This document shows positions 16,542 to 25,066 of a stretch of 64,000 nucleotides of DNA, one piece after another (the stretch's first letter is position 1; each line of letters begins with the position of its first letter). Below the pieces are notes generated by a model. That model did no database searches, was not told the origin of the DNA, and worked only from the letters and a program-made list of their open reading frames with translations. The DNA is taken from NCBI RefSeq assembly GCF_029894425.1, contig NZ_JARXYJ010000001.1, positions 2,976,001-3,040,000 of the forward strand, read 5' to 3'. Source of the DNA: Streptomyces sp. SAI-127. Lineage in GTDB: Bacteria; Actinomycetota; Actinomycetes; Streptomycetales; Streptomycetaceae. The position numbers and the translations under genes were made by a program.

Positions 16542-18590
16542 CTACTTCGGCGCCGGCGTCTCCTTCGCCCGCTGCTCGGCCGGACCGCGCCGCACCGAGC
16601 CGGGCGCGTTCCACTCCTGCCGCCTGCGAGCGCGGTTCTTCGCCGCCTCCGAGGACTGGAGCTGATAGGGCACCGAGGTCACCATGACCCCCGGCGTGAA
16701 CAGCAGCCGGCCCTTGAGCCGGAGCGCGCTCTGGTTGTGCAGCAGATGCTCGTACCAGTGCCCGACCACGTACTCGGGGATGATCACGGACACCGCGTCT
16801 CGCGGCGACTCCTTCCGCAACCCCTTCACATAGTCGATGATCGGCCGTGTGATCTCGCGGTACGGCGAGTCCAGGACCTTCAGCGGTACGTCGATCCCGC
16901 GCCGTTCCCACTCGGCGCGCAGGGCCTTGGTCTCGGCCGGGTCGACGTTGACGCTCAACGCCTCCAACGAGTCCGAGCGCATCAGCTTGGCGTACGCCAG
17001 CGCCCGCAGCGCCGGGCGGTGGATCTTGGAGATCAGGACGACGGAGTGGACGCGGGACGGCCGCAGGCTGTCGTCGCTCGGGCCCTCGGGCGCCGCGAGT
17101 TCCTCGGAGACGCGGTCGTAGTGCTTCCGGATCGCCGTCATCGTCGCGTAGAAGATGCACATCCCGAGCAGCGCCACCCAGGCACCGTGGGTGAACTTGG
17201 TGACCAGGACGACGACCAGGACGAGCCCGGTGAAGAAGGCGCCGAAGGCGTTGATCGCGCGGGAGCGGATCATGTGGCTCCGCTTAGCGGCGTCCTTCTC
17301 GGTGGCCAGGTGGCGGTTCCAGTGCCGGACCATGCCGGTCTGGCTGAGCGTGAAGGACACGAACACGCCGACGATGTAGAGCTGGATCAGCCGGGTCGAG
17401 TCGGCGCCGTAGATCCACACCAGGAGTCCGGCCGCACCGGCCAGCAGCACGATGCCGTTGGAGAAGGCGAGGCGGTCGCCGCGGGTGTGCAACTGGCGCG
17501 GGAGGTAGCGGTCCTGGGCGAGGATCGAGCCGAGCAGCGGGAAGCCGTTGTAGGCGGTGTTCGCGGCGAGGAACAGCACCAGCGCCGTGGCCGCGGCGAG
17601 CACGATGAACAGGAAGCTGCCCTTGCCGAAGACGGCCTCGGCGACCTGGGAGATCACCGGGTTCTGCACATAGTCGGAACCGAGCGCGACGCCGTTGTGG
17701 ATCAGGTCGACGGCCGGGTTCTCCGCCATGCGGACCTTGGTGACCATGGCCAGCGCGATGATCCCGCAGAACATGGTGACGGCGAGCAGGCCCATCATCG
17801 CGAGCGTGGTCGCCGCGTTCCTCGACTTGGGCTTGCGGAAGGCCGGTACGCCGTTGGAGATGGCTTCGACGCCGGTGAGCGCGGCGCAGCCGGAGGAGAA
17901 GGCGCGCAGCAACAGGAAGACAAGGGCGAATCCGGCCAGGCCCTGGTGCTCGGCCTTGATGTGGTAGTCCGCCGTCGGTGCCCGCATGGTGTCGCCCAGT
18001 ACCAGACCGCGGAACGCGCCCCACGCGATCATGATGAAGACGCCCGTGACGAAGACGTACGTCGGAATCGCGAACAGCGAGCCGGACTCCTTCATGCCGC
18101 GCAGGTTCATCAGCGTCAGCAGCACGATCACGGCGATCGCGCAGAGCACCTTGTGCTCGACGACGAAGGGGACCGCCGAGCCGAGGTTCTCGATGCCGGA
18201 GGAGATGGAGACGGCGACCGTGAGGACGTAGTCGACGAGCAGGGCGCTGGCGACCGTGAGGCCCGCCTTGGGGCCGAGGTTGGTGTTGGCCACCTCGTAG
18301 TCGCCGCCGCCGCTCGGGTAGGCGTGCACGTTCTGCCGGTAGGAGGCGACCACCGTGAACATCAGCACGACGACCGCGACCGCGATCCAGGGGCTGAAGT
18401 GGTAGGCCGACACACCCGCGATGGACAGGACCAGCAGCACCTCGCCGGGCGCGTACGCCACGGAGGACAGCGGGTCGGAGGCGAAGACGGGGAGGGCGAT
18501 GCGCTTCGGCAGGAGCGTTTCGCCGAGCCGATCACTGCGCAGTGCGCGCCCGATCAGGATCCGTTTGGGCACGTCGGTCAGTTTGGACAC
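16542..18590 (-). CDS. APC superfamily permease, KimA-like (probable K+ importer)
   Basis: A 682-residue membrane protein. The first 450 or so residues contain about 12 hydrophobic helices with the APC-fold start FASDPLSSVAYAPGEVLLVL and later SSGIENLGSA. The rest is a soluble C-terminal domain (from about IRKHYDRVSEELA). This layout and the FASD-x-LSS-x-AYA motif match the potassium importer KimA (YdaO) rather than amino acid carriers, although annotation as an amino acid permease is common. GTG 18590 is chosen because VSKLTDVPKRILIGRALRSD is the conserved N-terminus, despite a weak ribosome site. Two TrkA genes lie divergently beside it, supporting a potassium role. Confidence 0.8.
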   Translation of the reverse strand: MSKLTDVPKRILIGRALRSDRLGETLLPKRIALPVFASDPLSSVAYAPGEVLLVLSIAGVSAYHFSPWIAVAVVVLMFTVVASYRQNVHAYPSGGGDYEVANTNLGPKAGLTVASALLVDYVLTVAVSISSGIENLGSAVPFVVEHKVLCAIAVIVLLTLMNLRGMKESGSLFAIPTYVFVTGVFIMIAWGAFRGLVLGDTMRAPTADYHIKAEHQGLAGFALVFLLLRAFSSGCAALTGVEAISNGVPAFRKPKSRNAATTLAMMGLLAVTMFCGIIALAMVTKVRMAENPAVDLIHNGVALGSDYVQNPVISQVAEAVFGKGSFLFIVLAAATALVLFLAANTAYNGFPLLGSILAQDRYLPRQLHTRGDRLAFSNGIVLLAGAAGLLVWIYGADSTRLIQLYIVGVFVSFTLSQTGMVRHWNRHLATEKDAAKRSHMIRSRAINAFGAFFTGLVLVVVLVTKFTHGAWVALLGMCIFYATMTAIRKHYDRVSEELAAPEGPSDDSLRPSRVHSVVLISKIHRPALRALAYAKLMRSDSLEALSVNVDPAETKALRAEWERRGIDVPLKVLDSPYREITRPIIDYVKGLRKESPRDAVSVIIPEYVVGHWYEHLLHNQSALRLKGRLLFTPGVMVTSVPYQLQSSEAAKNRARRRQEWNAPGSVRRGPAEQRAKETPAPK

Positions 18591-18751
18591 AACAGTGAAG
18601 CGTAAGCGTTCGAACGGGCGAGCAACCACCCGGCACCCCGCATCTGCTCTCCGGGTGAAATCCGGACCCGCTCCGGCTACGGATTCCGCAGGTGAGAGAG
18701 GCGGCATGCCTATATGACAAGACCCCGCCCCTTACTGTCCCCGGAGGTCCC

Positions 18752-18847
18752 ATGCACACGACCGCAGAGCTGATCGGCGCCGCGGCCACCCTCGTCGGCC
18801 TCGGCATCCTGACTCTGGCGAGCGTCCGCAGCATCAGCCGCCGTTGA
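18752..18847 (+). CDS. 31-residue predicted membrane peptide
   Basis: ATG 18752 is preceded by an excellent ribosome site (CCGGAGGTCCC). It opens 31 codons: MHTTAELIGAAATLVGLGIL, then TLASVRSISRR. The peptide is one hydrophobic helix with a basic C-terminus, a typical small single-span membrane protein. It lies between the KimA-like permease and the TrkA pair, in the direction of the TrkA genes, with 124 bp before the first. It could assist a transport complex, as KdpF-type peptides do, but that is inference. No family is claimed. Confidence 0.6.
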   Translation: MHTTAELIGAAATLVGLGILTLASVRSISRR

Positions 18848-18971
18848 CCGACACGAAGTCAGGGCAACCGTGCACAGGGGTGCCGTCGTCCTACCGCCCG
18901 TGTGTAGCTTGGGCGTCGGTCTGAGACCCTGATGTGGCTGAGCAGTACTTATTGACACCGGAAGGACGGTC

Positions 18972-19643
18972 GTGCACATCGTCATCATGGGCTGCGGGAG
19001 AGTGGGTTCCGCTCTCGCCCAGACCCTGGAGCAACAGGGGCACACGGTCGCCGTGATCGACCAGGACCCCACCGCCTTCCGACGACTGGGCTCCGGTTTC
19101 GGCGGTCGCCGTGTCACCGGGGTCGGCTTCGATCAGGACACCCTGCGCGAGGCGGGCATCGAGGAGGCCGGCGCCTTCGCCGCGGTGTCCAGCGGCGACA
19201 ACTCCAACATCATCGCCGCGCGCGTGGCCCGCGAGATGTTCGGCATCGAGAACGTCGCGGCCCGGATCTACGACCCCCGGCGCGCCGAGGTCTACCAGCG
19301 CCTGGGCATCCCGACGGTGGCCACGGTCCGCTGGACCGCGGACCAGATGCTGCGCCGGCTGCTGCCGTCCGGCGCGGAGCCGCTGTGGCGTGATCCCACC
19401 GGTGGGGTCCAGCTGGCCGAGGTGCACGCCTCGACCGCCTGGGTCGGCCACAAGATCAGCAAGATGCAGGAGGAGACGGGCGTCCGGGTGGCGTTCCTGA
19501 CCCGCCTCGGCGAGGCGATCCTGCCCACCTCGCAGACCGTGCTGCAGGAGGGCGACCTGGTGCACGTGATGATGCGCACGGACGACATCGAGAAGGTCGA
19601 GGCGTCCTTCGCCGAGGGCCCCGAAGAGGAGAGCGGTCACTGA
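18972..19643 (+). CDS. TrkA-type potassium uptake regulatory protein (first of pair)
   Basis: A 223-residue cytosolic RCK protein. An N-terminal Rossmann TrkA_N domain (MGCGRVGSALAQ, GVGFDQDTLREAGIEEAGAF) binds NAD(H) or ATP. A C-terminal TrkA_C domain (about residues 140-215, with LPTSQTVLQEGDLVHVMM) may bind ligands such as c-di-AMP. GTG 18972 has GAAGGA upstream. The TGA overlaps the ATG of the second TrkA gene (ATGA), so the two are coupled and probably hetero-oligomerise. The likely membrane partner is the divergent KimA-like permease. Confidence 0.92.
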   Translation: MHIVIMGCGRVGSALAQTLEQQGHTVAVIDQDPTAFRRLGSGFGGRRVTGVGFDQDTLREAGIEEAGAFAAVSSGDNSNIIAARVAREMFGIENVAARIYDPRRAEVYQRLGIPTVATVRWTADQMLRRLLPSGAEPLWRDPTGGVQLAEVHASTAWVGHKISKMQEETGVRVAFLTRLGEAILPTSQTVLQEGDLVHVMMRTDDIEKVEASFAEGPEEESGH

Positions 19644-20320
19644 TGAGGGTCGCCATTGCCGGTGCCGGTGCGGTCGGCCGCTCGATCGCGGGCGAACTGC
19701 TGGAGAACGGCCACGAGGTCCTTCTCATCGACAAGGCGCCGACCGCCATCTCGGTCGAGCGCGTCCCGCAGGCGGAGTGGCTGCTCGCCGACGCCTGCGA
19801 GATCACCTCCCTGGACGAGGCCGCGCTCCAGCGCTGCAACGTGGTGATCGCCGCGACGGGCGACGACAAGGTCAACCTGGTCGTCTCCCTGCTGGCGAAG
19901 ACGGAGTACGGCGTCCCGCGGGTCGTCGCCCGTGTGAACAACCCGAAGAACGAGTGGCTGTTCAACGAGTCCTGGGGCGTGGACGTCGCCGTCTCCACCC
20001 CGCGCCTGATGTCCGCCCTGGTCGAGGAGGCGGTGAGCGTCGGCGACCTGGTCCGCCTGCTCCGCTTCAGCCACGGCGACGCGAACCTGGTCGAGCTGAC
20101 GCTGCCGGAGGAGTCGGCCCTGGCCGGCACGACGGTCGGCGACGTGGAGTGGCCCGAGGACACCTCCCTGGTCACCATCATCCGCGGCACCCGCGTCCTC
20201 ACCCCGTCGCGGGAGGACTCCCTTGAGGCGGGCGACGAACTCCTGTTCGTGGCCGCCCAGGCCCGCGAGGAGCAACTGGAGGACCTGCTGTCGGTGCGCC
20301 GCGAGGACGCGACGGGCTGA
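19643..20320 (+). CDS. TrkA-type potassium uptake regulatory protein (second of pair)
   Basis: A 225-residue paralogue of the preceding protein. It has GAGAVGRSIAG at the nucleotide loop, LLADACEITSLDEAALQRCN, and NPKNEWLFNESWGVDVAVST joining to a C-terminal TrkA_C domain (LPEESALAGTTVGDV and SLEAGDELLFVA). Its ATG overlaps the upstream stop by 4 nt. A 22-bp stem terminator follows 14 bp after the stop, closing the two-gene operon. Together the pair would gate potassium flux through a membrane subunit. Confidence 0.92.
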   Translation: MRVAIAGAGAVGRSIAGELLENGHEVLLIDKAPTAISVERVPQAEWLLADACEITSLDEAALQRCNVVIAATGDDKVNLVVSLLAKTEYGVPRVVARVNNPKNEWLFNESWGVDVAVSTPRLMSALVEEAVSVGDLVRLLRFSHGDANLVELTLPEESALAGTTVGDVEWPEDTSLVTIIRGTRVLTPSREDSLEAGDELLFVAAQAREEQLEDLLSVRREDATG

Positions 20321-20334
20321 GGTCTTCGAGGGGT

Positions 20335-20382
20335 ACGACGACGGAGGGCGCCCTGCGTGTGCAGGGCGCCCTCCGTCGTCGT
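20335..20382 (+). terminator. Long perfect hairpin terminator
   Basis: A 22-bp perfect inverted repeat (ACGACGACGGAGGGCGCCC... and its complement) with a GTGT loop sits between the convergent TrkA and DUF3159 genes. Its symmetry would let it work in both directions. Confidence 0.85.
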
Positions 20383-20399
20383 AACGGAACTACCGGGAA

Positions 20400-21164
20400 C
20401 TACGCCTCGCGCCGATGCCGCCCGGCAGCGGCCTCCGAGTCCCCACGCTCCGCGGCCTGCGCCGCCTTGCGCTCCTCCTCGGCCTTCTCCTCCGCCTCCA
20501 TCTCCGCGAACACGTCGATCGGAGCCGGCGCCTTCGCGAGGAAGACCCAGGTCAGCCATACGGCCAGCAGGAAGGGCGGGATCTTGAGGGCGACCAGGAC
20601 CCAGCCGAGCTGCGCGGTGTCGGCCCACCAGTACAGCGGGAAGAGGATCGCGCACTTGGCGAGCAGGATCGCGCCCCAGGCGTAACTGGCCTTGGAGTAG
20701 GCCTTCTTGCGGCCCGGGTTGCGGGTCCGCCAGGAGAGGTTCTCCTTGAAGACCGGGCCGAGGATGAGCCCCATCAGCGGCACACCCGCGAGGGTCGTGA
20801 TGACGTAGGCCAGGCCGAGGCCCAGCGTGTACAGCATGCCCGGCAGATAGAAGTTCTTGGCGTTGCCCGTCATCATCGCGAAGACGACACCGAAGGCGAC
20901 GCCGAAGACACCGCTGAAGGCGTGCTTGACGGTGTCCCGCATCACCAGGCGGACCACGACCAGCAGCAGCGACACCGCGAGCGCGGCGATCGCCGACAGG
21001 TGCAGGTCCTTGTTGATCGTGAAGATCGTGACGAAGAGCAGGCCCGGCAGAACCGTCTCGACCATGCCCCGGACGCCGCCGAACGCTTCGAACAGGGCTG
21101 CCTCGGTCACCGCCCGTGCGTCATCGGCCTGAGTGTCTTCGGTCGGCTTGTCGAGAGACGTCAC
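20400..21164 (-). CDS. DUF3159 family integral membrane protein
   Basis: A 254-residue protein with several membrane helices (VLPGLLFVTIFTINKDLHLS, ALAVSLLLVVVRLVM, VFGVAFGVVFAMM and more). The N-terminus is cytoplasmic and polar. The C-terminus is Glu/Ala-rich (EMEAEEKAEEERKAAQAAER) and probably forms a short coiled coil. The family is actinobacterial and uncharacterised. The GTG start is 3 nt after the stop of an OB-fold gene on the same strand, so the two form an operon. It faces the TrkA operon across a shared terminator. No function is proposed. Confidence 0.85.
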   Translation of the reverse strand: MTSLDKPTEDTQADDARAVTEAALFEAFGGVRGMVETVLPGLLFVTIFTINKDLHLSAIAALAVSLLLVVVRLVMRDTVKHAFSGVFGVAFGVVFAMMTGNAKNFYLPGMLYTLGLGLAYVITTLAGVPLMGLILGPVFKENLSWRTRNPGRKKAYSKASYAWGAILLAKCAILFPLYWWADTAQLGWVLVALKIPPFLLAVWLTWVFLAKAPAPIDVFAEMEAEEKAEEERKAAQAAERGDSEAAAGRHRREA

Positions 21165-21167
21165 CGG

Positions 21168-21566
21168 CTACTCCCGTCCCACGGGTCGGAGTTCGTATTT
21201 CGGATTGAACAGCACCCGGCGGCCCCGGCTCATCGAGATCCGCCCGGAGGCGATCAGCTTGCGCCCCGGCTCGATCCCGACGATGGAGCGCCTGCCGAGC
21301 CACACCACGTCCAGGGCGGCGGAGCCGTCGAACAGCTCGGCCTCCAGGGCCGGGACGCCCGCGCGCGGCCGCAGGGTGACCGTGCGCAAGGTACCAGTAA
21401 CTGTCACGATCTGGCGGTCGTGACAGTCGCCTATCCGGGTGCAGCCTGCGGTCTCGGTGTCCTCCCGCAGCTCCTCGGACTCCAGGTCCTCCTGCGACGA
21501 GGAGAGCCGGTCGAGCATGCGCCGGAACCGGCCCACCGGCTTCTCGGAACGCGGAACAGCACTCAT
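21168..21566 (-). CDS. OB-fold nucleic acid-binding domain protein
   Basis: A 132-residue protein with an OB-fold: IVTVTGTLRTVTLRPRAGVP, ALEAELFDGSAALDVVWLGR and IEPGRKLIASGRISMSRGRR are the successive strands of the RecG/tRNA-anticodon-type OB domain. The first 45 residues are charged and probably flexible. It is conserved next to the DUF3159 gene in actinobacteria. ATG 21566 (MSAVPRSEKPVGRFRRMLDR) is the natural start, and the frame upstream runs through the repeat region and is not coding. Binding of single-stranded nucleic acid is possible but unproven. Confidence 0.85.
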   Translation of the reverse strand: MSAVPRSEKPVGRFRRMLDRLSSSQEDLESEELREDTETAGCTRIGDCHDRQIVTVTGTLRTVTLRPRAGVPALEAELFDGSAALDVVWLGRRSIVGIEPGRKLIASGRISMSRGRRVLFNPKYELRPVGRE

Positions 21567-21620
21567 ATCCGAAAGCCTACCGGGGTGCGCCGACAGCGTT
21601 GTACCCGCAGCACTGGCGTT

Positions 21621-21829
21621 CGAACCGGTATCCCATACCCGGCTCCGTGATGCCGCATCCCCCGGGGCACGACCCCCGGACCCCCAGCCGACCCCGCAGC
21701 TCACTTCTCGAACCGGTATCCCATACCCGGCTCCGTGATGCCGCATCCCCCGGGGGACGACCCCCGGACCCCCAGCCGACCCCGCAACTCACTTCTCGAA
21801 CCGGTATCCCATACCCGGCTCCGTGATGA
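21621..21829. repeat. Tandem 88-bp repeat duplicating the kdpE 3' end
   Basis: Starts at 21621, 21709 and 21797 are exactly 88 bp apart and share CGAACCGGTATCCCATACCC and the following CGGCTCCGTGATG. The 21797 copy is the true 3' end of kdpE (encoding TEPGMGYRFE). The other two are downstream duplicates, each followed by an almost identical GC-rich spacer (GCATCCCCCGGG...CCCCCAGCCGACCCCGCA). The 21709 copy even retains the stop codon. Only a few bases differ between units, so the duplication is recent or kept uniform. Confidence 0.9.
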
Positions 21830-22472
21830 AGTGCTTGGGATGCGAGGGGTCCGCCTCCAGCTTCCGCCTCAACTGGGCCATGTAGACCCGCAGGTAGTTC
21901 GTCTCCGTCCCGTAGGACGGTCCCCAGACCTCCTGGAGGAGCTGCTTCTGGCCGACCAGCCGGCCGGTGTTGCGCACCAGCACCTCGAGGAGGTGCCACT
22001 CGGTGGGGGTGAGGCGTACGTCCCTGCCGTGCTTCTGGACCTTCTTCGCGGCCAGGTCGACGGTGAACTCGTCGGTCTCCACCAGGACATCCTCCTCGCC
22101 GCCCCCGGTGGGCTCCGCGCGGCGCACGGCGGCCCGGAGGCGGGCCAGCAGCTCGTCCATGCCGAAGGGCTTGGTGACGTAGTCGTCGGCGCCCGCGTCC
22201 AGCGCCTCGACCTTCTCGTCGGAGGAGTGCCGGGCGGACAGCACGAGAATCGGCACCCGGGTCCAGCCGCGCAGCCCCTTGATCACCTCGACGCCGTCCA
22301 TGTCGGGCAGGCCCAGGTCGAGGACGACCACGTCGGGGTGGCGGGCGGCGGCGATCCGGAGCGCGGTGGCGCCGTCGTGCGCCGAGTCGACCTCGTACTT
22401 GCGCGCCTTGAGGTTGATCACGAGGGCGCGCACGATCTGCGGCTCGTCGTCGATGACCAACACTCTGGTCAT
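21789..22472 (-). CDS. kdpE: KdpE response regulator
   Basis: A 227-residue OmpR/PhoB-type response regulator that activates high-affinity potassium transport genes in its family. The receiver domain has acidic residues DDE at the N-terminus and the phospho-acceptor in VVVLDLGLPDMDG, with the conserved Lys in DYVTKPFGMDE. The winged helix contains LTPTEWHLLEVLVRNTGRLV and ETNYLRVYMAQLRRKLEADP, ending TEPGMGYRFEK. Its ATG overlaps the kdpD stop by 4 nt. The 3' end is the master copy of an 88-bp tandem repeat. No kdpFABC genes are in the window. Confidence 0.93.
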   Translation of the reverse strand: MTRVLVIDDEPQIVRALVINLKARKYEVDSAHDGATALRIAAARHPDVVVLDLGLPDMDGVEVIKGLRGWTRVPILVLSARHSSDEKVEALDAGADDYVTKPFGMDELLARLRAAVRRAEPTGGGEEDVLVETDEFTVDLAAKKVQKHGRDVRLTPTEWHLLEVLVRNTGRLVGQKQLLQEVWGPSYGTETNYLRVYMAQLRRKLEADPSHPKHFITEPGMGYRFEK

Positions 22473-25066
22473 GTGGCCTGCCTTTCGGGTTCTGCTTCTG
22501 CTTCTGCTTCTGCTTCTGCTTCTGCTTCTGCTTCTGCTTCTGCGAAGGGTGCTTCGAGGAGCTCCGCGTGCGCGTCCGCCGCGCGCAGCGTCAGCACCAT
22601 GGTGAGGCCTCCGCCGGGCGTGTCCTCGGCGTTGAGGGTGCCGTTCATGGCCTCCGCGAAGCCCCGGGCCACCGCGAGCCCGAGCCCCACACCGGCACCG
22701 CGCGGGGCGTCACCGTAACGCTGGAAGGGCGCGAAGATGCGCTCCTTGGCCTCGTCGGGGACTCCGGGGCCGCGGTCGACGACCCGTACCTCGACGCGGT
22801 CGGCGATGGCGCTTGCGGACACCCGGACGGGATTGCCGGGCGGGCTGTACTTGACGGCGTTCTCGACCAGGTTGGCCACCGCCCGCTCCAGGAGCCCCGG
22901 GTCGACGGCGACCATCGGCAGGGTCTCCGGGACGTCCAGCTCCACGCTTGTGTCGGGCACCCCGCCGAGGGCCATCGGCACCACCTCGTCGACGTCGATC
23001 TCCCGGATGATCGCGGTGACCGTGCCGGTCTGGAGGCGGGACATGTCGAGCAGGTTGCCCACGAGATGGTCGAGCCGGTCGGCGCCCTCCTCGATGCCCT
23101 CCAGGAGCTCGGCCTGATCCTCCTCGGACCACGCCACGTCGTCGGACCTCAGCGACGAGACGGCCGCCTTGATCCCGGCCAGGGGCGTCCGCAGATCATG
23201 CGATACGGCGGCCAGGAGCGCCGTACGGATGCGATTGCCCTCGGCGAGCGTGCGGGCCCGGTCGGCCTCCTCCTGAAGCCTGCGGCGGTCCAGGGCGACG
23301 GCGGCCTGGGCGGCGAAGGCGGCCAGCACCCGGCGGTCCTCGGCGGGCAGCACCCGGCCGGTGAGCGCGAGCGCCATGTGGTCCCCGACCGGCATGTCGA
23401 CGTCGGCGTCCTCGGGCCGCTCCACGGGCGGTCCGATCCCCGCCCGGCCCGCGCAGGTCCACGGCTCGACCTCGCTCGCCCGTTCCAGCAGGGCCGCCGA
23501 CTCCATGCCGAAGGTCTCCCGGACGCGCTCCAGGAGCTCCTCCAGACGGGTCTCGCCGCGCAGCACGTTCCCGGCGAGGAAGGACAGGATCTCCGACTCG
23601 GCCCGCAGCCGGGCGGCCTGGTGGGTGCGGCGGGCGGCGAGGTCGACCACGGAGGCCACCGAGATGCCGACGCCCACGAAGATCACGATGGCGACGATGT
23701 TCTTCGGGTCGGCGATGGTCCAGCGGTGCAGGGGCGGTGTGTAGAAGTAGTTCAGCAGCAGCGAGCCGACCGCGGCCGAGGCGAGCGCCGGGAAGAGTCC
23801 GCCCAGCAGAGCCGCGGCCACGACGACCGCCAGGAACAGCAGCATGTCGTTGGCGAGGCCGAGGTCGACGGTGGTGAGGAGGATCGTCAGGAGCGCCGGG
23901 CCCGCCAGGCCGACCAGCCAGCCCCACAGGATCCGGGCCCGCCCGAGCCGCGCGCCCCGGGCGACGGGCAGTCCACGCCCCTTGGCGACCTCGTCGTGGG
24001 TGACGATGTGCACGTCCAGGTCGGGCCCGGACTCCCGGGCCACGGTCGCGCCGACACCGGGTCCGAAGACGTACTGCCAGGTCTTGCGGCGGGAGGAGCC
24101 GAGGACGATCTGCGTGGCGTTGACGCCTCGTGCGAAGTCGAGCAGCGCGGCCGGTATGTCGTCGCCGATGACATGGTGAAAGGTTCCACCAAGGTCCTCG
24201 GCGAGGGTCCTCTGGACGGCGAGTTCCTTGGGCGAGGCGGAGGTCAGCCCGTCGCTGCGGGCTATGTAGACGGCGAGGACCTCGCCGCCTGCGCCCTTCT
24301 CGGCCAGCCGCGCGGCCCGCCGGATCAGCGTCCGGCCCTCCGGTCCCCCGGTCAGTCCGACCACGATCCGTTCCCTGGAACCCCAGATCTTCGAGACCCG
24401 GTGATCGCTGCGGTACTGCTTGAGGTACTCGTCGACCCGGTCGGCCACCCACAGCAGCGCCAGTTCCCGCAGGGCGGTGAGGTTGCCGGGCCGGAAGTAG
24501 TTCGACAGGGCCGCGTCGACCTTGTCCGGCTTGTAGACGTTGCCGTGCGCCATCCGCCGCCGCAGCGCCTGCGGCGACATGTCGACAAGCTCGATCTGTT
24601 CGGCCCGGCGTACGAACTCGTCGGGCACCGTCTCCTGCTGCCGCACTCCGGTGATCGACTCGACGACGTCGCCCAGCGACTCCAGATGCTGGATGTTCAC
24701 GGTCGAGACCACGTCGATCCCGGCCGCCAGCAGTTCCTCCACGTCCTGCCAGCGCTTGGCGTTGCGCGAGCCCGGAATGTTGGTGTGGGCGAGTTCGTCC
24801 ACCAGGGCGACGGCGGGGGCACGGCGCAGTACGGCGTCGACGTCCATCTCGGTGAAGACGGCGTTCCGGTACCCCAGCTCCCTGCGCGGGACCTCTTCGA
24901 GGCCGTGCAGCATCACCTCGGTGCGCGGCCGCCCATGGTGCTCCACGAAGCCCACGACACAGTCGGTCCCCCGCTCGACCCTGCGGTGTGCCTCGGACAG
25001 CATCGCGTACGTCTTGCCGACGCCCGGTGCCGCACCGAGATAGATCCGAAGCCTGCCGCGTCCCAT
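22469..25066 (-). CDS. kdpD: KdpD sensor histidine kinase
   Basis: An 865-residue membrane kinase sensing potassium limitation or turgor. The N-terminal KdpD domain has the Walker A-like GAAPGVGKTYAM and the VDELAHTNIPGSRNAKRWQD motif, followed by a USP-type domain (QIVLGSSRRKTW). Four membrane helices lie around residues 390-490 (LVGLAGPALLTILLTTVDLG and ALLGGLFPALASAAVGSLLL). GAF-like and kinase domains follow, with the phospho-His in AVSHDLRTPLAG and ATP motifs VENAVKYSPPG and GAGVGLGLAVARG. The C-terminus carries nine Ala-Glu dipeptides from a microsatellite. The kdpE gene overlaps by 4 nt. Confidence 0.95.
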   Translation of the reverse strand: MGRGRLRIYLGAAPGVGKTYAMLSEAHRRVERGTDCVVGFVEHHGRPRTEVMLHGLEEVPRRELGYRNAVFTEMDVDAVLRRAPAVALVDELAHTNIPGSRNAKRWQDVEELLAAGIDVVSTVNIQHLESLGDVVESITGVRQQETVPDEFVRRAEQIELVDMSPQALRRRMAHGNVYKPDKVDAALSNYFRPGNLTALRELALLWVADRVDEYLKQYRSDHRVSKIWGSRERIVVGLTGGPEGRTLIRRAARLAEKGAGGEVLAVYIARSDGLTSASPKELAVQRTLAEDLGGTFHHVIGDDIPAALLDFARGVNATQIVLGSSRRKTWQYVFGPGVGATVARESGPDLDVHIVTHDEVAKGRGLPVARGARLGRARILWGWLVGLAGPALLTILLTTVDLGLANDMLLFLAVVVAAALLGGLFPALASAAVGSLLLNYFYTPPLHRWTIADPKNIVAIVIFVGVGISVASVVDLAARRTHQAARLRAESEILSFLAGNVLRGETRLEELLERVRETFGMESAALLERASEVEPWTCAGRAGIGPPVERPEDADVDMPVGDHMALALTGRVLPAEDRRVLAAFAAQAAVALDRRRLQEEADRARTLAEGNRIRTALLAAVSHDLRTPLAGIKAAVSSLRSDDVAWSEEDQAELLEGIEEGADRLDHLVGNLLDMSRLQTGTVTAIIREIDVDEVVPMALGGVPDTSVELDVPETLPMVAVDPGLLERAVANLVENAVKYSPPGNPVRVSASAIADRVEVRVVDRGPGVPDEAKERIFAPFQRYGDAPRGAGVGLGLAVARGFAEAMNGTLNAEDTPGGGLTMVLTLRAADAHAELLEAPFAEAEAEAEAEAEAEAEAEPERQAT
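22490..22543. repeat. Hexanucleotide microsatellite (TTCTGC)9 in kdpD
   Basis: Nine perfect TTCTGC units (GCAGAA on the coding strand) encode nine Ala-Glu dipeptides just before the KdpD C-terminus (PERQAT). Because the unit is 6 bp, slippage changes tail length without breaking the frame. Confidence 0.95.

Noticed and set aside
15144..18605. A 1153-codon open frame on the plus strand
   Set aside because: It runs antisense to the RNA methyltransferase and permease genes, has Arg/His/Asp-rich low-complexity composition with no family motifs, and is the known shadow of high-GC codons.
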